NCBI RefSeq assembly: GCF_900104575.1
Contig: NZ_LT629731.1
Coordinates: forward strand, 3,022,843-3,086,842
Length of the DNA: 64,000 nt
DNA from: Bacillus tuaregi
Lineage (GTDB): Bacteria > Bacillota > Bacilli > Bacillales > Cytobacillaceae
Reading direction: 5' to 3'
The translations under genes were made by a program, and so were the position numbers. Positions 58,661 through 64,000 of this stretch are shown in pieces. The stretch's first letter is position 1. The number at the start of each line of letters is the position of its first letter. Below the pieces are notes generated by a model. It did not search any database. It was not told the DNA's origin and saw nothing but the letters and a program-made list of their open reading frames with translations.

Positions 58661-59101
58661 TTAATTACACAGCATTTTGCTTGTTGATAAATGCTTCCTT
58701 AGTCGAATCTCGGTACCTTTACCTGGCTGCGATTTCACTTCGATGTCGTCCATAAAATTTTCCATAATCGTAAACCCCATTCCAGACCTTTCTAATTCAG
58801 GCTTTGTTGTATAAAGGGGCTGACGAGCCTCTTCTACATCAGGTATTCCGATGCCTTCATCTTTGATACTTAACTCCACATATCCGTCTTCAATGGAGAC
58901 AGAAATATAGACGATTCCATTTGGATCACTTTCATAGCCATGAATAATAGCATTTGTAACCGCTTCAGACACAACTGTTTTAATTTCTGTTAATTCATCT
59001 ATGGTCGGATCCAATTGCGCAATAAACGATGCGACTGTGACGCGGGCAAATGATTCATTCTGGCTCAGCGCACTAAATTGAAGCTGCATCCTATTTTTCA
59101 T
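58661..59101 (-). CDS. spoIIAB: Anti-sigma F factor and kinase SpoIIAB
   Basis: Binds sigma-F and phosphorylates SpoIIAA. The 146-residue protein has the GHKL ATPase motifs: N box [13 protein letters not shown] near residue 48, G1 [14 protein letters not shown] near 80 and G2 [12 protein letters not shown] near 107. It starts [16 protein letters not shown], as in Bacillus. It lies 2 bp after spoIIAA. Confidence 0.97.
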   Translation of the reverse strand: MKNRMQLQFSALSQNESFARVTVASFIAQLDPTIDELTEIKTVVSEAVTNAIIHGYESDPNGIVYISVSIEDGYVELSIKDEGIGIPDVEEARQPLYTTKPELERSGMGFTIMENFMDDIEVKSQPGKGTEIRLRKHLSTSKMLCN

Positions 59102-59103
59102 AT

Positions 59104-59454
59104 TTAGGCAACCCCCAATCTTTGCAAAGCATTTTCTTCCGTAGGCTCAAGACGAATAATTTTAAATAAGCCTGACATCTCAAATAATCTTTGAACAGAC
59201 GGGGAGATTGCGCATACGACCATCTCGCCATGCAGCTGTTTGATTTGTTTATAACGTCCCAGTATGACACCAATGCCCGAACTATCCATAAAGGATAATT
59301 CCTCTAAGTTCAAAATAATGTGGCGGATAGCATATTCTTCTATTGCGTTCACTGCTCGTTTACGAAGTTCATCCGCAGAGTGGTGATCAAGCTCACCGGA
59401 TAATCGAATACATAAGACGTCTTGCTTTATTTCCAAATCAATGTTCAGACTCAC
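59104..59454 (-). CDS. spoIIAA: Anti-anti-sigma factor SpoIIAA
   Basis: STAS-domain protein that, when dephosphorylated by SpoIIE, captures SpoIIAB and frees sigma-F. The 116-residue protein has the phospho-serine site [17 protein letters not shown] near residue 58, intact. The start is GTG with AAGGAGG 7 nt upstream. A very good sigma-H promoter lies at 59494-59523 in the 168-bp gap after dacF, matching the known control of this operon in B. subtilis. Confidence 0.97.
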   Translation of the reverse strand: MSLNIDLEIKQDVLCIRLSGELDHHSADELRKRAVNAIEEYAIRHIILNLEELSFMDSSGIGVILGRYKQIKQLHGEMVVCAISPSVQRLFEMSGLFKIIRLEPTEENALQRLGVA

Positions 59455-59493
59455 TAGTTATCCTCCTTATTCATGTGCTCTTTTCTAGTGAGT

Positions 59494-59523
59494 CAATTCG
59501 CTATATCCTTGTATATTTCCTTC
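59494..59523 (-). promoter_or_regulatory. Sigma-H promoter of spoIIAA-spoIIAB-sigF
   Basis: Minus strand: GAAGGAAAT, 12-bp spacer, AGCGAATTG. This is an almost perfect match to RNAGGAAWW-N11/12-RNNGAATWW. It lies 40 bp before the spoIIAA start, the known place for the sigma-H start of this operon. Confidence 0.8.
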
Positions 59524-59622
59524 ACCAAAACAAAACTAGTGAATATTCGCTAATAAAAATAGTATCCTTTATCTTTTCGACAAAGTGGTGCCGTTACATT
59601 TGGCAGCTTCAAAATCTGAATT

Positions 59623-60786
59623 CTACTCACTTTTCGTAAAAATCCCTAGAGAGCGCTTGAATAACCCCCACCAACTTGCCTCATTTATATCTTCTTTAGC
59701 GAGCAAAGGACTTTTGACCAAGGTATCGCCGTTTTTCTTAATCGTCAGCGTTCCAATCTGGTCACCTTTTTTAATCGGCGCCTTTAAATCCTGTTTCAAG
59801 CTTACCTTTTGCTTCACATCCTCAATCGTTTCACCTTTTTTCGTTAATAAAGAAATTGACTCACTTGTAACCATCTCTACCTTCTTTTTTTGTCCCTTAC
59901 TAACCTTGGCTGCGCCCATGACATGATTTCTTTCGAAAATTGGATGTGTTTTATATTGATTAAAAGCATAATCTAGCATTTTGGTTACTTGGGCATTTCG
60001 CTCCTTTGAAGAAGGCGCACCAAATACAACAGCAATAACCCGCATTCCGTCCTTCTCAGCGGTAGCTGTTAAACAATACATCGCTTCTCTTGTAAAGCCT
60101 GTTTTCAGCCCGTCAACACCAGGATAAAAGCGAACTAGCTTATTGGTATTCACAAGCCAGAATTTTTTATCTGTATTTTCTCGTAAATATGCTTCATAGG
60201 TACCGGTGAATTTTGTGATATCTTCATACTTAAGCAATTCTTTCGCCATTAATGCCATATCATAGGCAGTACTAAAATGATCATCGACCGGCAGTCCTGT
60301 CGTGTTTTTAAACTTCGTATTTTTTAACCCAAGCTCTTTTGCCTTTTGATTCATCATTTCAACGAAGCCATCTTCCGAACCAGCAATACGTTCAGCCATC
60401 GCAACAGATGCATCATTGCCTGAGCCAATCGCAATCCCCTCTAACATTTCTTTCACTGTCATTTCTTCACCAGGTTCTAAAAAGATTTGCGAACCACCCA
60501 TGGATGCGGCATATTCACTCGCACGAACTTTCTCGTTCAGGGTAAGCTTCCCTTCATCTAACGCCTCCATAATTAATAGCATCGTCATTATCTTCGTCAT
60601 ACTTGCGGGCGGCAGTTGCTCATTGCTATTTTTCTCATATAGTACCTTGCCTGTATCACGTTCTATTAAGATAGCTGACTTTACATTTTCTGCTAATTGA
60701 ACACCATTTTCTTCCGCAGAAGCAAACGGAATGGCAATTGCTGTGAACATCATCATTGCGAGCAAAATAGAAACAAGTCGTTTCAT
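59623..60786 (-). CDS. dacF: D-alanyl-D-alanine carboxypeptidase DacF
   Basis: Forespore penicillin-binding protein that trims cortex peptide side chains. The 387-residue precursor has a signal peptide (LVSILLAMMMFTAIAIPFAS), SxxK in PPASMTKIMTMLL near residue 61, SGN in AIGSGNDASVA near 120 and KTG in VDGLKTGFTREA near 225. The ATG at 60786 follows GGAGG by 8 nt. A sigma-F-like promoter lies at 60817-60846. spoIIAA follows. In B. subtilis punA lies between deoB and dacF; it is absent here. Confidence 0.95.
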   Translation of the reverse strand: MKRLVSILLAMMMFTAIAIPFASAEENGVQLAENVKSAILIERDTGKVLYEKNSNEQLPPASMTKIMTMLLIMEALDEGKLTLNEKVRASEYAASMGGSQIFLEPGEEMTVKEMLEGIAIGSGNDASVAMAERIAGSEDGFVEMMNQKAKELGLKNTKFKNTTGLPVDDHFSTAYDMALMAKELLKYEDITKFTGTYEAYLRENTDKKFWLVNTNKLVRFYPGVDGLKTGFTREAMYCLTATAEKDGMRVIAVVFGAPSSKERNAQVTKMLDYAFNQYKTHPIFERNHVMGAAKVSKGQKKKVEMVTSESISLLTKKGETIEDVKQKVSLKQDLKAPIKKGDQIGTLTIKKNGDTLVKSPLLAKEDINEASWWGLFKRSLGIFTKSE

Positions 60787-60816
60787 CACAAAACCCTCCA
60801 TTCTTTCTATAGATTT

Positions 60817-60846
60817 CATTTTTTCCATAAAAGACAAATTTATACA
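60817..60846 (-). promoter_or_regulatory. Candidate sigma-F promoter of dacF
   Basis: Minus strand: TGTATA, 14-bp spacer, GGAAAAAATG. The -10 matches GGNRANAHTR fully; the spacer is about one base short of usual. dacF is a sigma-F gene in B. subtilis. Confidence 0.5.
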
Positions 60847-60890
60847 AACTGAGTAAAATAGTGGAAAAATAATTTTGTCATTCGCGGCAT

Positions 60891-60925
60891 AAAAAAACAC
60901 AAAGGAAATAGAAGTCCTTTGTGTT
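60891..60925 (-). terminator. Terminator after deoB
   Basis: Stem AACACAAAGGA/TCCTTTGTGTT followed by a run of T residues on the minus strand; 12 bp after the deoB stop. Confidence 0.9.
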
Positions 60926-60936
60926 CTGTTCGCCTC

Positions 60937-62130
60937 TTATTTTATTAAATCTTGTAAAAAGCTGCTTCCAAATGAAGGCATTTGGACAGCAAAGTTTTCT
61001 GCTATGCTAGCCCCGATATCTGCAAAGGTATTTCGTAATGGCAGTTCTTTTCCAGCGGTCATGTTTTTATTGTAAACAAGCAGCGGAACATATTCACGGG
61101 TATGATCGGTTCCAGGATGGGTAGGGTCATTGCCATGATCCGCTGTAATGATAAGTAGATCGTCCTCACGCATATGCCCAAAGACTTCCGGGAGGCGGAG
61201 ATCAAATTCCTCGAGTGCTTTTCCATAGCCAATTGGATCACGGCGATGTCCATAAAGAGCATCAAAATCCACAAGATTAACGAAGCTTAAGCCGGTAAAA
61301 TCGATTTGAAACGAGTCTAGCAGTTTATCCATACCATCCATGTTTGAAACGGTGCGGAAATGCTTGGTCACACCTTCACCATCGTAGATATCATTGATCT
61401 TTCCAATTGCAATCACGTCAAGATCTGCATCCTTTAATTCATTCATCACCGTTCTGCCAAATGGCTTTAGGGCATAGTCGTGGCGGTTTGCCGTTCTTTT
61501 AAACTCTCCAGGTTTCCCAACAAACGGCCGTGCAATGATACGTCCGACCATATATTTTTCATCGAGAGTCAGTTCACGTGCTATTTTGCAGATTTGGTAG
61601 AGCTCCTCTAATGGCACAATTTCTTCATGGGCTGCAATTTGCAGCACAGAGTCTGCAGATGTATAAACAATTAAAGCGCCTGTCTTCATATGCTCTTCAC
61701 CAAGCTCAACAAGTATCTCGGTTCCACTTGCAGGTTTGTTTCCAATTATTTTTCTTCCAGTCTTCTCCTCTAATTCAGCAATCAATTCTGCGGGAAAGCC
61801 ATCCGGAAAAACGCGAAAAGGAGTTTCAATATGGAGACCCATTATTTCCCAGTGTCCAGTCATTGTATCTTTTCCGCGCGATGCTTCCTTCATTTTTGTA
61901 TAGCAGGCAAGTGGAGCTTCTACTTTTTTAACCCCTTTTATTTCTTCAATAGACCCGAGACCGAGCTTTTCTAAATTAGGCATATTTAAGCCATTCATTT
62001 TTTCAGCAATATGTCCTAATGTATGGGAGCCTTTATCACCAAATTGCACTGCATCCGGTGCCTCACCAATTCCCACTGAGTCCATCACAATTAAAAAAAT
62101 TCGCTTATAATGAAATGAAGCCGTCGTCAT
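60937..62130 (-). CDS. deoB: Phosphopentomutase
   Basis: Interconverts ribose- or deoxyribose-1-phosphate and 5-phosphate in nucleoside salvage (drm). The 397-residue alkaline-phosphatase-fold enzyme has the metal site [13 protein letters not shown] near residue 15, [13 protein letters not shown] with the catalytic threonine near 85-95, [17 protein letters not shown] near 280 and [18 protein letters not shown] near 325. The ATG has GGAGG upstream. A terminator follows (60896-60925). Its usual partner punA is not next to it. Confidence 0.96.
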   Translation of the reverse strand: MTTASFHYKRIFLIVMDSVGIGEAPDAVQFGDKGSHTLGHIAEKMNGLNMPNLEKLGLGSIEEIKGVKKVEAPLACYTKMKEASRGKDTMTGHWEIMGLHIETPFRVFPDGFPAELIAELEEKTGRKIIGNKPASGTEILVELGEEHMKTGALIVYTSADSVLQIAAHEEIVPLEELYQICKIARELTLDEKYMVGRIIARPFVGKPGEFKRTANRHDYALKPFGRTVMNELKDADLDVIAIGKINDIYDGEGVTKHFRTVSNMDGMDKLLDSFQIDFTGLSFVNLVDFDALYGHRRDPIGYGKALEEFDLRLPEVFGHMREDDLLIITADHGNDPTHPGTDHTREYVPLLVYNKNMTAGKELPLRNTFADIGASIAENFAVQMPSFGSSFLQDLIK

Positions 62131-62248
62131 TTTCTTACCTCCGTATACGGTATTTTACCTTTTCTAATATCTGTCAGATTTTTCGCTTGTATACCTACTA
62201 GGATTCCATTTCTCCAGATGTAACCTTAACACCGTTGTAGGATAAGAA

Positions 62249-62275
62249 AAAGCTACCATTTCTGCTGGTAGCTTT
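62249..62275 (-). terminator. Terminator after xerD
   Basis: Stem AAAGCTACCA/TGGTAGCTTT followed by TTCTTATCC, about 28 bp after the xerD stop. Confidence 0.8.
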
Positions 62276-62303
62276 CTAATCATTCCAAGAATCTCTCAGT
62301 CTA

Positions 62304-63197
62304 TTAAGCACGTGGATGAAACTGACTATAAACATCCTTTAATCTTGTTTTCGTTACATGTGTATAAATTTGCGTTGTCGATATATCAGCATGACCGAGC
62401 ATTTCCTGAACAGCACGTATATCTGCACCATTCTCCAATAGGTGGGTAGCAAATGAATGCCTTAACGTATGTGGTGTCAATTCTTTCTCTATGCCTGCTT
62501 CACGAACAATTTTTTTTAATATCTTCCAAAAGCCCTGCCTTGTTAGCTGTTTACCGTGATGATTCAAAAATAATGCGTCATCCTGCCGTTTCTTTGAGAT
62601 AAAATGGAGTCTGCCATTTTCCAAATATCGTTCAAGTGCCATAACAGCATTTTTGCCAATGGGAATAATTCTCTCCTTATTCCCTTTCCCAATGCAACGC
62701 ACAAATCCCATCGTTAAATGGACATCTTCTAGCTTTAATCCAATTAATTCACTGACACGGATCCCTGTTGCATACAATAATTCGAGCATCGCTTTATCTC
62801 TTACGCCATAGTGATTGCTGACATCTGGTGAATCGAGTAGTGTTTCTACCTCCTGGAGACTCAAAACCTTTGGAAGTGACCGCTCTAATTGTGGTGTTTC
62901 AATATGTACAGAAGGATCATGGTCACTGACCTTTTCCCGAAGTAAAAATTGGTGAAAGGCTCTTATTGACGCAACATGTCGAGCCAATGTTCTTGATGAT
63001 TTCCCCTGCTCCTTCAAATGCCCCAGAAAATGGACAATATGAATCCTTTGCACATCATTAAAGCTGTTAAGCTGCTCTACCGCTTTTTGATATTGCATGT
63101 AGCTCTTTAAATCCCGTTCATATGAAACAATCGTATTTTGCGCCAGACCTTTTTCAACAATTAAAAAATGGGTAAAATCCCTAATTTGGTCTTCCAT
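62304..63197 (-). CDS. xerD: Tyrosine recombinase XerD (RipX)
   Basis: Site-specific recombinase that resolves chromosome dimers at dif with XerC. The 297-residue protein has an N-terminal SAM-like domain ([20 protein letters not shown]) and the catalytic residues Arg in [12 protein letters not shown] near 147, Lys in [12 protein letters not shown], His/Arg in [15 protein letters not shown] near 243, His in [10 protein letters not shown] and Tyr in IYTHV near 278. All are intact. It follows yqzK by 7 bp and ends at a terminator. Confidence 0.96.
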   Translation of the reverse strand: MEDQIRDFTHFLIVEKGLAQNTIVSYERDLKSYMQYQKAVEQLNSFNDVQRIHIVHFLGHLKEQGKSSRTLARHVASIRAFHQFLLREKVSDHDPSVHIETPQLERSLPKVLSLQEVETLLDSPDVSNHYGVRDKAMLELLYATGIRVSELIGLKLEDVHLTMGFVRCIGKGNKERIIPIGKNAVMALERYLENGRLHFISKKRQDDALFLNHHGKQLTRQGFWKILKKIVREAGIEKELTPHTLRHSFATHLLENGADIRAVQEMLGHADISTTQIYTHVTKTRLKDVYSQFHPRA

Positions 63198-63204
63198 TTA
63201 TACA

Positions 63205-63432
63205 TTACTCCCCATTTAAATAAAACAATATTATCCGATCAAACCAATTCGAATTATAGTTATCTTCTACCGTTGTTACCTTTATAGCAGAACCCTTTGG
63301 CTCATCGTAGCGATGATAGTCTGCGTATTCCTCATTTAACCACATAATAGCATAATAAAAAAGAATTGTGCATCCTGTAAACAACACAAATACCTTCAAT
63401 GTTCTCAACAGCATTTTAAACCATGTTCTCAT
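63205..63432 (-). CDS. yqzK: Small membrane protein YqzK (DUF4227 family)
   Basis: A 75-residue protein with one membrane helix (VFVLFTGCTILFYYAIMWL) followed by the family motif YADYHRYDEPKGSAIKV and a C-terminal FYLNGE. The function is unknown. The ATG at 63432 has GGAGG 6 nt upstream. In B. subtilis fur precedes it; here a TnpB gene lies upstream, so an insertion or rearrangement separates the usual neighbours. Confidence 0.85.
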   Translation of the reverse strand: MRTWFKMLLRTLKVFVLFTGCTILFYYAIMWLNEEYADYHRYDEPKGSAIKVTTVEDNYNSNWFDRIILFYLNGE

Positions 63433-63534
63433 ACTCTTCCTCCAACAATAGCATATATACCTATTAATACATATGCCATCTTGGACAGGATTTATACATA
63501 TTTCAAGTAATGTTTCCAAATCTACCGCTCTACA

Positions 63535-63610
63535 AAATTTACCTAAACTTACTTAAATACTACTTAGAGGCAAGTTTTCCAGTAAACCTTGCTCCCTTGG
63601 TCAAGCCATA
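63535..63610 (-). ncRNA. Possible omegaRNA / right end of the TnpB element
   Basis: Directly after the tnpB stop the minus strand can fold into a hairpin (GCAAGG...GGAAAACTTGC) and continues CCTCTAAGTAGT with a weak inverted match in AGTTTAGG. TnpB elements usually end with a structured guide-RNA scaffold at this place. The assignment rests on position and weak structure only; exact ends are not determined. Confidence 0.3.
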
Positions 63611-64000
63611 GGATTCAATTTATTTGCACCGCTATTTCTAACGGATGCAATCGGTTTCTCATGATTTGCGAACAAATCATACCTTACCGCATAGGTGATA
63701 CAAGCGAGCTTCCACTTTTTCACCCAGTCCGAGCCAGACAATATTTGTATCTTTTTAGCCATATTAATGGCACTATTTAAGTCACGAACAATGGTATGTC
63801 CACAAGAAAGACAAATAAACAAACGAACCTCCGGTTCTTTCTTTTCTTTATGACCACAAACACAACATTCTTTGGTTGTATTTCTTTCGTTTACCATTTT
63901 ATATTGTTTCCCACGTTTAGAAGCAACCCACTGTAATATTTTACGGAATTCACCAATATGTGTTTGATTCAACATACTTCTTTTCATATTTTTAGAACGA
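63601..64000 (-). CDS. tnpB: TnpB (IS200/IS605 OrfB) C-terminal part, runs off the right edge
   Basis: The last 133 residues of an RNA-guided nuclease-type transposon protein. The zinc finger is intact (TTKECCVCGH, then LFICLSCGH), followed by RDLNSAINMAKK, the third RuvC motif with its aspartate. The frame is open to the window edge (RSKN precedes MKRSML), so the gene continues outside. The first aspartate of the common DRDxN form is valine here (IVRDLN). No tnpA is visible. It lies where fur normally precedes yqzK. Confidence 0.88.
   Translation of the reverse strand, partial: RSKNMKRSMLNQTHIGEFRKILQWVASKRGKQYKMVNERNTTKECCVCGHKEKKEPEVRLFICLSCGHTIVRDLNSAINMAKKIQILSGSDWVKKWKLACITYAVRYDLFANHEKPIASVRNSGANKLNPMA

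Overview
The window is about 64 kb of a low-GC, endospore-forming Firmicute chromosome in the Bacillaceae (Bacillus/Neobacillus-like). The evidence is gene content and order: aro, hep-men, mtr, spoIVA, der-gpsA, sleB-ypeB, recQ-ypbB, res, dacB-spm, scpAB, lysA, spoVA, spoIIA, deoB and xerD follow each other as on the Bacillus subtilis chromosome. Nearly every gene is on the minus strand. The plus-strand exceptions are ypzI, ansA, cotJABC, fer, ypuF and ypuA. No rRNA, tRNA, CRISPR array or prophage is visible.

Layout from left to right. 1-8.4 kb: aromatic amino acid genes (hisC start, aroB, aroC), cheR, ndk, menaquinone side-chain and methylation genes (hepT, menG, hepS), TRAP (mtrB), folE and the HU gene hbs. 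8.4-17.4 kb: spoIVA, small sporulation-associated envelope genes (yphF, yphE), gpsA, der, a YIEGIA membrane protein with its small partner, yphA, ypzI and fni. 17.4-28.8 kb: S1-domain protein, plsC, cmk, ypfB, motI, the cortex-lysis pair ypeB-sleB, prsW, ansA, ypdA, gudB and mecB. 28.9-37.9 kb: ypbG, cotJABC, ypbF-ypbE-ypbD, recQ-ypbB, ferredoxin, an FMN-riboswitch-controlled riboflavin transporter (ribU) and an M23-LysM endopeptidase. 38-49 kb: resABCDE, rluB, dacB-spmA-spmB, a long superoxide dismutase and an unrecognised gene. 49-64 kb: scpAB, ypuF, ribT, ypuA, lysA, a reduced spoVA operon, dacF-spoIIAA-AB-sigF, deoB, xerD, yqzK and, at the right edge, the 3' part of a TnpB gene.

Sporulation dominates: engulfment and coat assembly (SpoIVA, CotJ), cortex synthesis (DacB, SpmAB, DacF), forespore sigma control (SpoIIAA/AB/SigF), dipicolinate and germination functions (SpoVA, SleB, YpeB). 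Promoter-like motifs for sigma-H, -E, -F and -G lie where this biology predicts them.

I found no clear undescribed system. The observations most worth following are: a spoVA operon that lacks spoVAC, spoVAD and spoVAEb; two related structured repeats of probable IS200/IS605 origin, one inside the putative hbs mRNA leader; TRAP kept although no trp operon sits between aroB and hisC; an orphan ribT with no rib operon; the uncharacterised YIEGIA module; and one unrecognised gene in the usual ypuI position. Functional names rest on recalled family motifs and synteny; no database search was run.
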